From positions 175,563 through 239,562 of the forward strand of contig NZ_LT984895.1 of the NCBI RefSeq assembly GCF_900258505.1: a DNA stretch of 64,000 nucleotides. The letters are read 5' to 3'. The notes beneath the pieces are model-generated. The model was not told where the DNA came from. It did not search any database and saw nothing but the letters and a program-made list of their open reading frames with translations. The position numbers and the translations under genes are program-made. This DNA comes from Brachybacterium timonense (lineage in GTDB: Bacteria; Actinomycetota; Actinomycetes; Actinomycetales; Dermabacteraceae). Shown here piece after piece: positions 29,180 to 37,302 of the stretch; the stretch's first letter is position 1; every line of letters starts with the position of its first letter.

Positions 29180-31726
29180 GTGAGTGATTCCACAGGCTCG
29201 TCGCGCCCGAACCGATCCTCAGGAGCGGGTGCGCGTCGCGCTGCCGGTGCACGTCGTGCCGCGGGTGTGCGGAGATCGGCCGATTCGGGCCGTCGGCGCG
29301 CCTCCGAGACGAAGCACCGCAGCCGAACCACGAAGAAGGCCGGCGCTGGTGCGACGACGGGCGCGGCAGCAGGCCGCACGGGAGCCGCGCGCGGCGCGGC
29401 TGCGAAGGGCCGCACTCCCGCGAAGGGCCGCAAGCCTGCGCCGACGAACTTCTTGAACTATCCCCGCGCAGGCGCCCGCAACCCGTGGCGCTGGTGGCCC
29501 TCCTGGCGGATGATCATCGCCGCCGCCGCACTGATGGTGATCGCCGGGGTTGGCGCTGCCGTGTGGTTGTACAACACCACCGAGGTGCCGGAGGAGGCCG
29601 CCGTGGCCACCGCCCAGACCTCCCGTGTGTACTTCGCCGACGGCAAGACCGAGATGGGGGCCTTCAGCGAGTTCGACCGCACCATCGTGGAATCTGACCA
29701 GATCAGCCAGCACGTCAAAGACGCGGTGGTAGCCAGCGAGGACTCGTCGTTCTATGAGAATCGCGGCGTGTCCCCGCGCGGCATCATCCGCGCGCTGATC
29801 AACAACCTCTCCGGCGGCGCGCGTCAGGGCGGATCCACCATCACCCAGCAGTACGTCGAGCGCTACCACACCGGTACCACCACCTCCTACCTGGGGAAGG
29901 TGAAGGAGATGGTGATGGCGCTGAAGATCGACCAGGAGCTGTCCAAGGACGAGATCCTCACCCGCTACCTGAACACCATCTACTTCGGCCGTGGGGCGTA
30001 CGGCATCCAGGAGGCCTCCCAGGCGTACTTCGGAAAAGATGCCGCGGACCTCAATGAGTCGGAGGCGGCGCTGCTGGTGGCGGTGATCCCCGGACCGTCG
30101 GCCTATGACCCGGCGAAGAACCCGGAGAAAGCCGCGACGCTGTGGAGCCGCGTGATCGAGCGACAGGTCAATGAGACGCAGACGCTGACCGCGCAGGAGG
30201 CCGACGCGCTCGACTTCCCGGAGACCATTGAGCCGAAGAAGACCAATCTGTACGGCGGCACGAACGGGTACCTGCTCAAGGCCGTTCACGACGAGCTGTT
30301 GAAGAACGGTCTGACCGAAGACCAGATCAACACCGGCGGCTACACGATCGTCTCCACGATCGATCCGGCGATCCAGAACAACACGGTCGAGACGATCAAT
30401 GCGCTGGGCAAGCGACCTGAACGCAACCGTGTCGGCACGGTGACGCTGGACCCGGCCACGGGTGCGATCCGCGCCATGTATGGGGGCCCTGATTACGTCA
30501 GCCAGTCCTACAACGACGCCACCGAGTCGCGGATGCAGGCCGGGTCGATCTTCAAGACGTTCACGCTGATCGCTCTGCTGGAGGACGGCTATCCGCTGAG
30601 CTCGCGATGGGACGGGAATTCTCCCGCGTCGTTCCGCGGCGGGTGGACGGTGAAGAACTTCAACGACACCTCGTACGGTCGTGTCTCGCTCGAGAAGGCC
30701 ACCGCGAGTTCCATCAACACCGCTTATGCCGAGGCGAACCTTGAGATCGGTCCATCGCGAACCCGTGAGACCGCGGTCAAGCTGGGCCTGCCGGAGAAAA
30801 CTCCGGGCCTGGATGATGAGGCTCCCAATGTGCTCGGCACGGCGTCGCCGACGGTGCTGGAGATGGCCGAGGTGTATCAGTCGATCGCGACCAAGGGCGT
30901 TCACCGCCCCGCGTACATCGTGCAGAAGGTGACGCAGGGCAAGGACACCGTTGCCTACGAGCACAAGAACGCGGAGAAGCGCGTCCTCGATGAGGAAGTC
31001 GCGATCAACGCCACCGTGGCACTGCAGGGGCCGCCGTCAACCGGCTCCGCCCGCGACCTGAAGAAGATCATGGATGGGCGGCCTGTGGCCGGGAAGACCG
31101 GTACATCGGAGTCGTTCCGCTCCGCATGGTTCGTGGGGTTCACGCCGCAGCTTGTCACGGCCGTGGGAATGTTCCAGCCGACGGCCGACGGGAAGGGCGA
31201 GGAGCCGCTGACGCCGTTCGGCGGAGAGGACTACATCACCGGCAGTACCTTCCCCACCGAGATCTGGGGCAACATCATGGCTCGTTCCCTGGAGGGGCAG
31301 GAGGAGCTGGACTTCCCCGAGAAGGTGCGACTGGACAACCAGCGTCGGGTCAGCACGCCGAAGTCGAGCGAGGATTCGCAGAAGCGCCCGTCGCGGCCGA
31401 CGACTGAACCGCCGGCCGACACGGATGCACCAACCGAGGAACCGTCTGAGGACACCCCCAGTGAGCAGGCACCTCCTTCTGAGGAGGCGACGCCCAGTGA
31501 ATCAGCTCCGAGCAAGGCTCCGTCGCAGACCCCGAAGGAGCCGACGCAGAAGCCGAGCAAGAAGCCGAGCAAGAAACCGGAACAGGGCGACGGCGACAGC
31601 GCGGGCGGCCAGAACGGCGGACCCGGAGGGGAGAAGAAGAAACCCACCCAGCCGCCGACCGAGGCGCCGCAGGGCGGCGGTACCGGCAGGAAGGGCTCTG
31701 ACGCCGCGCCGAGGACGAACGGATAG
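29180..31726 (+). CDS. class A penicillin-binding protein (transglycosylase and transpeptidase)
   Basis: Class A PBPs polymerise and cross-link peptidoglycan outside the membrane. The start GTG 29180 is preceded by CAGGAGCAGC. After about 95 basic residues comes one membrane anchor (MIIAAAALMVIAGVGAAVWLY). The GT51 domain has EDSSFYENRGVSPRGIIRA and GGSTITQQYVERY near residues 190-235. The transpeptidase domain has the serine motif AGSIFKTF, SSIN and KTGT (AGKTGTSESF). The last 140 residues are a disordered Pro/Ser/Glu-rich tail with repeated KKPSKKP. The family also includes PonA-type proteins. Confidence 0.94.
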   Translation: MSDSTGSSRPNRSSGAGARRAAGARRAAGVRRSADSGRRRASETKHRSRTTKKAGAGATTGAAAGRTGAARGAAAKGRTPAKGRKPAPTNFLNYPRAGARNPWRWWPSWRMIIAAAALMVIAGVGAAVWLYNTTEVPEEAAVATAQTSRVYFADGKTEMGAFSEFDRTIVESDQISQHVKDAVVASEDSSFYENRGVSPRGIIRALINNLSGGARQGGSTITQQYVERYHTGTTTSYLGKVKEMVMALKIDQELSKDEILTRYLNTIYFGRGAYGIQEASQAYFGKDAADLNESEAALLVAVIPGPSAYDPAKNPEKAATLWSRVIERQVNETQTLTAQEADALDFPETIEPKKTNLYGGTNGYLLKAVHDELLKNGLTEDQINTGGYTIVSTIDPAIQNNTVETINALGKRPERNRVGTVTLDPATGAIRAMYGGPDYVSQSYNDATESRMQAGSIFKTFTLIALLEDGYPLSSRWDGNSPASFRGGWTVKNFNDTSYGRVSLEKATASSINTAYAEANLEIGPSRTRETAVKLGLPEKTPGLDDEAPNVLGTASPTVLEMAEVYQSIATKGVHRPAYIVQKVTQGKDTVAYEHKNAEKRVLDEEVAINATVALQGPPSTGSARDLKKIMDGRPVAGKTGTSESFRSAWFVGFTPQLVTAVGMFQPTADGKGEEPLTPFGGEDYITGSTFPTEIWGNIMARSLEGQEELDFPEKVRLDNQRRVSTPKSSEDSQKRPSRPTTEPPADTDAPTEEPSEDTPSEQAPPSEEATPSESAPSKAPSQTPKEPTQKPSKKPSKKPEQGDGDSAGGQNGGPGGEKKKPTQPPTEAPQGGGTGRKGSDAAPRTNG

Positions 31727-31786
31727 CCCCCGTGTGATCCGGGGCGCATGCGCTGCGGTGCTCTGGTCCACGCCGGTGCTGGCGAG

Positions 31787-31792
31787 TACGCT
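31787..31792 (+). promoter_or_regulatory. possible -10 for the rpsF operon
   Basis: TACGCT lies about 105 bases before the rpsF start and fits an actinobacterial -10; no matching -35 is clear. Confidence 0.3.
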
Positions 31793-31896
31793 GAGTCGGT
31801 CCGTGCCTGCGCCACCGGCGCCGGGATGGATGGCATGAACCCTCCTGCCGCGGAAGGACCGCGGCCGTGAAGACCACAGGAGGTGGGTACCAGAAC

Positions 31897-32187
31897 ATGC
31901 GCACGTACGAGATGGTCGTCATCCTCGATCCGTCCGTGGACGAGCGGACTGTGAGCAGCACTTTCGAGAAGCTGATCCAGGTTGTCCCCAAGGAGGGCGG
32001 CAACGTCGACAACGTGGACGTCTGGGGCAAGCGGAAGTTCGCCTACGAGATCGACAAGAAGTCCGAGGGCATCTACATCGTCCTCACCTTCACCGCGAAG
32101 CCGGAGACCGCTCAGGAGCTGGATCGCCAGCTGGGCCTGAACGAGTCCGTGATGCGCACCAAGCTGATGCGCATCGACGAGAAGTGA
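31897..32187 (+). CDS. rpsF: 30S ribosomal protein S6
   Basis: S6 binds the central domain of 16S rRNA together with S18. The 96 residues begin [16 protein letters not shown] and contain [18 protein letters not shown], both diagnostic. ATG 31897 follows GGAGGTGGG. An in-frame ATG ten codons upstream is less likely because the family starts at MRTYE. It opens the standard rpsF-ssb-rpsR-rplI group. Confidence 0.96.
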   Translation: MRTYEMVVILDPSVDERTVSSTFEKLIQVVPKEGGNVDNVDVWGKRKFAYEIDKKSEGIYIVLTFTAKPETAQELDRQLGLNESVMRTKLMRIDEK

Positions 32188-32308
32188 TCCGGAACGGCAT
32201 CTGAGCGATCGATCGTCAGCAATGGAACCGTTCGTCGGTGTCCACTGACATGATCAGACGCGAACGTCCGACGGGCCGCCCGTCGGGCCCCTGAGCTAAG
32301 GAGCACTC

Positions 32309-32857
32309 ATGGCGAACGACACCGTCATCACCGTGGTCGGGAACCTCACCGCCGATCCCGAGCTGCGTTTCACGCAGTCCGGCGTGGCAGTGGCGTCCTT
32401 CACCATCGCCTCAACTCCCCGCACCTTCGACCGCCAGTCCGGCGAGTGGAAGGACGGAGAAGCCCTCTTCCTGCGCTGCTCAATCTGGCGCGACGCTGCG
32501 GAGAACGTGGCCGAGTCGCTGGAGAAGGGCACCCGCGTGGTGGCCCAGGGCCGCCTCAAGCAGCGGTCCTTCCAGGACCGTGAGGGCCAGAACCGCACCG
32601 TGATCGAGATGGACGTTGACGAGATCGGTCCCTCGCTGCGGTACGCCACGGCCAAGCCCACCAAGGTCCAGCGTGGCGGCGGAGGCGGCTTCGGCGGTCA
32701 GCGCGGCGGCCAGAACCAGGGTGGCTTCGGCAACCAGGGTGGCCAGGGCGGTTACGGCGGTGGCCAGGGCGGCTACGGTGCGGCTCCGCAGGGAGCGAGC
32801 GCCGACCCGTGGGCCGGCGGCGGCCAGCAGAACGCCTACGACGATCCGCCGTTCTGA
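32309..32857 (+). CDS. ssb: single-stranded DNA-binding protein
   Basis: SSB coats single-stranded DNA during replication and repair. The 182-residue protein has the OB fold in its first 110 residues ([25 protein letters not shown], then [18 protein letters not shown]). A glycine- and glutamine-rich linker and the acidic tip DDPPF, which recruits partner proteins, follow. TAAGGAGCACTC precedes the ATG. It sits between rpsF and rpsR as usual. Confidence 0.96.
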   Translation: MANDTVITVVGNLTADPELRFTQSGVAVASFTIASTPRTFDRQSGEWKDGEALFLRCSIWRDAAENVAESLEKGTRVVAQGRLKQRSFQDREGQNRTVIEMDVDEIGPSLRYATAKPTKVQRGGGGGFGGQRGGQNQGGFGNQGGQGGYGGGQGGYGAAPQGASADPWAGGGQQNAYDDPPF

Positions 32858-32994
32858 TCGACGGATCACCGGTATGACCGCCTGGGCTGCAGAGCCCGTC
32901 GGCCATGCTTGCGGCACCCCGTGCCGCACACCATGCAGAACCACCCCCATCCCGGGTGCATGCCCGGGCTCCCGTAGAAAGAAGGAGCACCACG

Positions 32995-33231
32995 ATGGCC
33001 AAGCCTGTTCTTCGCAAGCCGAAGAAGAAGCAGAACCCGCTGAAGGCCGCGGGACTGGAGACGGTCGACTACAAGGACGCCGCTCTCCTGCGCAAGTTCA
33101 TCTCTGACCGCGGCAAGATCCGTGCGCGTCGCGTCACCGGCGTGAGCGTCCAGGAGCAGCGGAAGATCGCGAAGGCCGTGAAGAACGCCCGTGAGATCGC
33201 CCTGCTGCCGTACTCGACCTCCGGTCGCTGA
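32995..33231 (+). CDS. rpsR: 30S ribosomal protein S18
   Basis: S18 pairs with S6 on the small subunit. The 78-residue product includes the core [49 protein letters not shown] read in pieces. ATG 32995 follows AGAAAGAAGGAGCACC; the frame is open upstream, but the family begins here. I see no cysteine zinc motif, so this is the zinc-independent form. Confidence 0.95.
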   Translation: MAKPVLRKPKKKQNPLKAAGLETVDYKDAALLRKFISDRGKIRARRVTGVSVQEQRKIAKAVKNAREIALLPYSTSGR

Positions 33232-33254
33232 GCGAGGAAGGGACAGAGTTCATC

Positions 33255-33725
33255 ATGACCACGAAGCTCATCCTCACGCATGAGGTCTCCCGTCTGGGTG
33301 CCGCCGGCGACGTCGTCGACGTCAAGGACGGCTACGCTCGTAACTACCTGCTGCCGCGCGGTCTGGCGACCCCGTGGACCAGCGGTGCACAGCGTCAGAT
33401 TGACCAGATCCGCGCCGCCCGCGGTAAGCGTGCGATCGCGAACCTCGAGGACGCGCAGGCCCTGAAGGCCGCGCTCGAGGCGAAGCCGATCGTTGTGTCG
33501 GAGCGCGCCGGTGAGAACGGCCGTCTGTTCGGCGCCGTGACCTCCAAGGAGGTCGCCGATGCCGTGGCAGAGCAGTTCGACAAGCAGATCGACCGCCGCT
33601 CCGTCGAGTTCCCCACCGCCATCAAGGCGCTCGGTGAGCACAAGGCGACCGTGCGCCTGCACGAGGACGTCTTCGCGACCCTGCTGATCCAGGTTGTCGC
33701 CGCGAAGGGTTCGGCCAGGGCCTGA
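33255..33725 (+). CDS. rplI: 50S ribosomal protein L9
   Basis: L9 is a two-domain protein of the large subunit. The 156-residue sequence has the N-terminal motif GAAGDVVDVKDGYARNYLLPRGLA and the C-terminal RNA-binding domain with RAGENGRLFGAVTSKEVADAV. It lies 23 bases after rpsR with GGAAGGGACAG upstream, and is followed by a strong terminator. Confidence 0.95.
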   Translation: MTTKLILTHEVSRLGAAGDVVDVKDGYARNYLLPRGLATPWTSGAQRQIDQIRAARGKRAIANLEDAQALKAALEAKPIVVSERAGENGRLFGAVTSKEVADAVAEQFDKQIDRRSVEFPTAIKALGEHKATVRLHEDVFATLLIQVVAAKGSARA

Positions 33726-33743
33726 CGCTCTTCACCACAGCAC

Positions 33744-33779
33744 GAAGCCCCCGTCCCGGTCCACCGGGACGGGGGCTTC
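33744..33779 (+). terminator. strong hairpin terminator after rplI
   Basis: A perfect 16-base-pair GC-rich stem (33744-33759 with 33764-33779) encloses the loop TCCA. No U-run follows, as is common for actinobacterial terminators. Confidence 0.8.
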
Positions 33780-33795
33780 CGTGTTGCGGGAAACC

Positions 33796-33801
33796 TATAA
33801 T
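33796..33801 (+). promoter_or_regulatory. -10 TATAAT, leaderless start for small L7/L12-like gene
   Basis: TATAAT is separated by six bases from ATG 33808, placing the transcription start on the A of the start codon. No good -35 is present, perhaps because the rplI terminator occupies that space. Confidence 0.7.
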
Positions 33802-33807
33802 GAGTCC

Positions 33808-34098
33808 ATGTTCCCGTGGAATCGGACGTCCCAGGAAATCCAGGCTCTACGCACACAGGTGCGCGCCCTGCGGGCAGTCGCAGAGGAGCTCGCTGCCCGC
33901 GCAGGGGTCAGTCAGTCTGAGCTGGAGCGCATGCTGGCAACCGCAACCCCCGGCATCACCGACGAGGTCGAGGACCATCTGCGGGCAGGCCGGAGGATCA
34001 GTGCCATCAAGGCGTACCGGGAAAGCACCGGTGCTGGTCTCAAGGAGGCCAAGGACGCCGTCGAGGACTACGAGCGGCAGCAGCTCGGCCGGAGTTGA
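33808..34098 (+). CDS. small protein with L7/L12 C-terminal-like domain
   Basis: This 96-residue protein has an N-terminal coiled-coil-like helix (SQEIQALRTQVRALRAVAEELA) and a C-terminal segment (RAGRRISAIKAYRESTGAGLKEAKDAVEDYE). The latter resembles the L7/L12 C-terminal helix that binds translation factors (KxxVIKxVRExTGLGLKEAKxxV). It lacks the L7/L12 N-terminal dimerisation domain, so it is not rplL itself. Similar short proteins are known in actinobacteria and have no firm role. The TATAAT exactly six bases before the ATG suggests leaderless transcription and supports the start. Confidence 0.8.
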   Translation: MFPWNRTSQEIQALRTQVRALRAVAEELAARAGVSQSELERMLATATPGITDEVEDHLRAGRRISAIKAYRESTGAGLKEAKDAVEDYERQQLGRS

Positions 34099-34161
34099 CA
34101 GGCCCGTCGCGTATCCACCCCTTGATCTGACTGCACGCTCCTGACCAGGAGCAACCCAGGT

Positions 34162-34181
34162 GATGGGGACTGGTCCCCATC
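34162..34181 (+). promoter_or_regulatory. operator-like palindrome upstream of lipoprotein gene
   Basis: GATGGGGAC-TG-GTCCCCATC is a perfect 9-bp inverted repeat around two bases. It ends eight bases before a possible -35 TTGCCA (34190-34195) and -10 TAGCGT (34215-34220) and could bind a repressor or activator. Confidence 0.5.
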
Positions 34182-34272
34182 CGCAGGCATTGCCAGACTG
34201 GTGCCCAGAACTGCTAGCGTCACCGGCACATGCCATCGAGGAGCCGCGGGACGGCTCGAGAGGGGGACCGCC

Positions 34273-35184
34273 GTGGGAACCGCACGCATGCACGGCGCAC
34301 AGCGCCGACGGAGTCTGTTCGTGGCCGCGGCCGCGCTCAGCGTGACGCTCGCCGGATGCGGTGCGCTCGGTGGAGCCGACGACCGGGCTGCCGACGAACC
34401 GGCGCAGGAGCAGCCGGCTGTTGCGGAGCCGGACACGTCGGATGGCGGCGCCGATCAGGCGGATCAGGATGATTCGGGCACTAACGATCCGGGCGGCTCG
34501 GACCAAGGCGGTACGAGTGGCTCCGGTGATGAAGACTCCACCGATGAGGGCGAGGACCAGGCAGGATCCGGTGGCAGCGATCTCGAACCGCTGAGCTACG
34601 ACGGTTATGGCCCGGGAACGGTGGCTCTGGTGGAGTTCGCCTCGGGCGAGGGGGAGACGGTCACGGGTGACCAGCTCACGGAGCTGCTCGCTGCCGAGAT
34701 CACGGATGGTGACATCAACTGCACGGACGATCTCGAGATCGGATCCGAGAAGACCGTCACGTGTTCCACGTCCACTGAGGAGACCGAGTTCTCCGTTGTC
34801 GCGGTGAATGTTGACGAGGCCTCGTCGTCCCTCCTCGCGTCCACGGGTCCGCTTCCGCAGACCATGCTGCAGGAGGCCCATTCCGAGCAGGCTCGTACGT
34901 TCGTTGTACCCGATTCGGGGGATGCCGAGAAGGGCGCGCGCGACGCTGACATGGTGGAGCGGGTCAACCAGAGCTTCCCGAATGCAGGTGGCGCGCCCGA
35001 GTACGAGGTGCTTGAGTGCCGTGGCGGCATCGGTCCTTTGCCCGCAGGTGACGAGTACGAGTACACCGCGGCGAGCTGTTCCGGCACCATCCAGGGCACG
35101 AACTCGGCGGTGTTCCGCGTGGCGAGCGCAACCGATATGGATGAGACTCCGGTGCTGGTGGTCACAGCCGCTTTCCGCGGTTGA
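34273..35184 (+). CDS. putative lipoprotein with DUF4333-like domain
   Basis: This predicted secreted lipoprotein of about 303 residues starts at GTG 34273, after GAGGGGGACCGCC. A basic start and hydrophobic signal end in the lipobox LAGC near residue 29. An acidic Asp/Gly/Ser-rich linker of 75 residues follows. Next is a domain with TGDQLTELLAAEITDGDINCTDDLEIG and KTVTCSTS, resembling the DUF4333 pattern of two cysteines (CxxDL ... TVTC). A second half with two more cysteines (ECRGG and ASCSG) completes it. The DUF4333 match is by eye, and no function is known. Confidence 0.8.
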   Translation: MGTARMHGAQRRRSLFVAAAALSVTLAGCGALGGADDRAADEPAQEQPAVAEPDTSDGGADQADQDDSGTNDPGGSDQGGTSGSGDEDSTDEGEDQAGSGGSDLEPLSYDGYGPGTVALVEFASGEGETVTGDQLTELLAAEITDGDINCTDDLEIGSEKTVTCSTSTEETEFSVVAVNVDEASSSLLASTGPLPQTMLQEAHSEQARTFVVPDSGDAEKGARDADMVERVNQSFPNAGGAPEYEVLECRGGIGPLPAGDEYEYTAASCSGTIQGTNSAVFRVASATDMDETPVLVVTAAFRG

Positions 35185-35186
35185 TA

Positions 35187-35213
35187 GGCCCATCATCCCG
35201 GGGGTGATGGGCC
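35187..35213 (+). terminator. hairpin after lipoprotein gene
   Basis: GGCCCATCA (35187-35195) pairs with TGATGGGCC (35205-35213) around a 9-base loop, directly after the stop codon; this is a probable terminator. Confidence 0.6.
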
Positions 35214-35253
35214 GCTGCGGCGACTGGCATATGCCGGGGGAACTCTCCATCCA

Positions 35254-35269
35254 TCACCCCCGGGGGTGA
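35254..35269. repeat. 16-bp perfect palindrome TCACCCCCGGGGGTGA
   Basis: A perfect inverted repeat with no spacer lies between the hairpin and the tRNA gene. AACTCT before it and AGAGTT after it extend the symmetry. It may be an operator or part of a second hairpin. Confidence 0.5.
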
Positions 35270-35432
35270 GAGTTGCTCGCCCCCGGTGGGGATCTCTGAT
35301 GCAGGATCCGTGAGTATCTCGCCGACCCCTCTGTGCGCAAGGTCGCACTGTTCTGAGTTGGGCAGGCGGTGCGAGGCGCGGTAGGCTTGCGGAGCCTTCG
35401 ATCTCGGTGATCAATCCCGGTGTCGAAAGCAT

Positions 35433-35516
35433 GCGCGAGTGGCGGAATAGGCAGACGCGCACGGTTCAGGTCCGTGTGCCCGTGAGGGCGTGGGGGTTCA
35501 ACTCCCCCCTCGCGCA
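35433..35516 (+). tRNA. tRNA-Leu (anticodon CAG)
   Basis: A class II tRNA with acceptor stem GCGCGAG/CTCGCGC, a D arm, an anticodon stem CACGG/CCGTG around TTCAGGT (anticodon CAG, leucine), a long variable arm and a T arm containing GGTTCAACTC. The 3' CCA is not encoded (ACCC follows the acceptor), so it depends on the CCA-adding enzyme. Confidence 0.93.
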
Positions 35517-35524
35517 CCCGAGGA

Positions 35525-35569
35525 TTCAGCCCCTCACCTACGGTGATACCGGTCAGGTGAGGGGCTGAA
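35525..35569 (+). terminator. hairpin after tRNA-Leu
   Basis: A perfect 15-base-pair stem (35525-35539 with 35555-35569) surrounds a 15-base loop just after the tRNA gene. Confidence 0.75.
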
Positions 35570-35713
35570 CCATGTCAGGGGTCGCGACGGCAGGGAATCG
35601 TTGCCGGGCGTAGCGAGGCGTTCAGGGCAGGCACTCGCGGCGGCCCGCCATGATTCACACGCGGGCCCCGCCCTGTGTCCTTGTAGCTATGCGACTGATC
35701 CGTCGGCCTTTAC

Positions 35714-36262
35714 TCAGAGGAACTCGTACGGGTCGAAGGCGTCGATGTCGATGATTCGCACGCGCGGCAGCGCCTTCATGAACGCACCGGCATCGTGCTC
35801 GAGGTCGAACATCTCAATGCCGGGCACCGCCCGCAGCTCGGTGGCGAAGAACTCCTGGAACCCCACCAGCGCGACGCGACGCGTCGGATCTTCCGCCAGG
35901 GCCCGCATCTGCGGCGCGAAGTCCGCGTCGTGGCTGACGAGCATGACGTCGTCAGCGCGTTCGATCAGAGCTTCGGCGGTGCGCTGGATCGCGATGTCGA
36001 CCACCTTGCCGCTTCCGCGCAGCGGGATCGGCCGATAGTCCATCGCCAGCAACGCCTGCACGAACCCCACCGGCAAGGAGTCCTCGACGGCCAGGAAGAA
36101 CAGGCCCTTCGTCGGCTGCTGCCAGCGGCTCTGCGCCATCTCCAGCAGCTTGGGCCACCGTGGCCGCTCCTCCGGATGGGGCTTACGACCCAGCACTGAC
36201 CCGCCCAGGGTGGCGTCGATGTTCTCCCCGTCGACCAGCAGGTACGTGGTGCGTTCACTCAT
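35714..36262 (-). CDS. NYN-domain (PIN-like) ribonuclease family protein
   Basis: The 182-residue protein matches NYN/LabA-type proteins, PIN-like metal-dependent RNA nucleases. YLLVDGENIDATLG gives the first acidic residue (residues 7-20). VVDIAIQRTAEAL and DVMLVSHDADFAPQMRAL give the next acidic cluster. The start ATG 36262 is preceded, after six bases, by TAGGGT on the minus strand, suggesting leaderless mRNA. It is divergent from the hydrolase gene, and the two promoters sit in a 33-bp gap. Confidence 0.88.
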   Translation of the reverse strand: MSERTTYLLVDGENIDATLGGSVLGRKPHPEERPRWPKLLEMAQSRWQQPTKGLFFLAVEDSLPVGFVQALLAMDYRPIPLRGSGKVVDIAIQRTAEALIERADDVMLVSHDADFAPQMRALAEDPTRRVALVGFQEFFATELRAVPGIEMFDLEHDAGAFMKALPRVRIIDIDAFDPYEFL

Positions 36263-36268
36263 GCCATG

Positions 36269-36289
36269 ACCCTACTGCGGTCCTACGAT
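36269..36289. promoter_or_regulatory. divergent leaderless promoters
   Basis: TAGGGT (minus strand, 36269-36274) serves the NYN gene and TACGAT (plus, 36284-36289) serves the hydrolase gene. Each is exactly six bases from its start codon. The two -10 elements are only nine bases apart, so RNA polymerase could not occupy both at once. Confidence 0.6.
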
Positions 36290-36295
36290 GGCGAC

Positions 36296-37234
36296 ATGTT
36301 CCCGCGCCGATCCGCCGTGCCCCGATCTGCCCGTGATGCTGCAAGGACCCGATGCCCATCTGCCCGAGCCGCCGTGGGCGTGGCAGGAGCTGGAGCGGTT
36401 GCGGGTGCAGCAGCGCTGACGATCGCCCATGTCGCGGCGCGAGCCATCAGCGGTCCGTTCCACCCCGCTCTTGCGTTCGACTTCACGCCCTTCGAGGTGC
36501 GGGTCCCTCAGCATGAGCTGGCTCTCACAGCGGCCGACGGGTCTCGTCTTGCCGCCTGGTGGATGCCGTCGCCTGGAGCGACACGCACTGTGATCCTGTG
36601 CCATGGGCACCGTGGGTCACGTGCCCAGTTGCTCGGCATCGGTCCCGGACTCATGCGTCACGGGATGAACGCGCTGCTGCTGGGCTTTCGCGGGTCGGCC
36701 GGCTGTGGCGATGGTCCGCAGTCGCTGGCGTGGTACGAGCAGCAGGACCTGCGCGCCGCGATCGACTATGTGCATCGCGAACGCCCCGATGATGAGATCA
36801 GCGTGGTCGGCTACTCCATGGGTGCGGCGGTTGCCCTGATGGTCGCCGCAACCGACGAGCGCGTTGCCACGGTGGTGGCGGACTCGTCCTTCGCGGACAT
36901 GCGTGGAGTGATCACCGCGGCTGCTGCCTCGCATGCACGAGGTCTTCCGGTGGGTCCATTGGTTTCGCTCACCGATGCGGTGACGCAGCGGCGCTACGGT
37001 TACGCCTTCGACCAGGTGCGGCCGGTGGACGTCGTGGACCGAATACCACCGCGGCCGTTGCTGCTGATCCACGGCGATCGGGACAGCGTGGTTCCCGTCA
37101 GCCACCTGCACGATCTCGCTGCAGCCGCCCCGCAGGCCGAGGTGTGGGAGCTCCCGGGCGTGGACCACTGCGGCGCCTATTTCACCGATCGCGAGGGGTA
37201 CATCGCGCGCGTCGCCGATTTCCTGCAGTGCTGA
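36296..37234 (+). CDS. alpha/beta hydrolase
   Basis: This is a 312-residue serine hydrolase. HGHRGSR gives the oxyanion loop, GYSMGAAVAL carries the nucleophile serine, LLIHGDRDSVVPVSH the acid, and VDHCGAYF the histidine. A hydrophobic stretch near residues 20-50 may be a membrane anchor. The start ATG 36296 is supported by a -10 element six bases before it; an in-frame ATG ten codons earlier is less likely. Substrate unknown. Confidence 0.88.
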   Translation: MFPRRSAVPRSARDAARTRCPSARAAVGVAGAGAVAGAAALTIAHVAARAISGPFHPALAFDFTPFEVRVPQHELALTAADGSRLAAWWMPSPGATRTVILCHGHRGSRAQLLGIGPGLMRHGMNALLLGFRGSAGCGDGPQSLAWYEQQDLRAAIDYVHRERPDDEISVVGYSMGAAVALMVAATDERVATVVADSSFADMRGVITAAAASHARGLPVGPLVSLTDAVTQRRYGYAFDQVRPVDVVDRIPPRPLLLIHGDRDSVVPVSHLHDLAAAAPQAEVWELPGVDHCGAYFTDREGYIARVADFLQC

Positions 37235-37244
37235 CGTACAGGCG

Positions 37245-37281
37245 CGCCCCGCCCGGTCCTGTGAGGGAGCCGAACGGGGCG
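37245..37281. terminator. bidirectional hairpin between convergent genes
   Basis: CGCCCCG-CC-CGG (37245-37256) pairs with CCG-AA-CGGGGCG (37270-37281), with one internal mismatch pair. It lies between the hydrolase gene and the oppositely directed permease gene and could terminate both. Confidence 0.5.
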
Positions 37282-37302
37282 AGCGTGCCGGGCATGGAGT
37301 GC

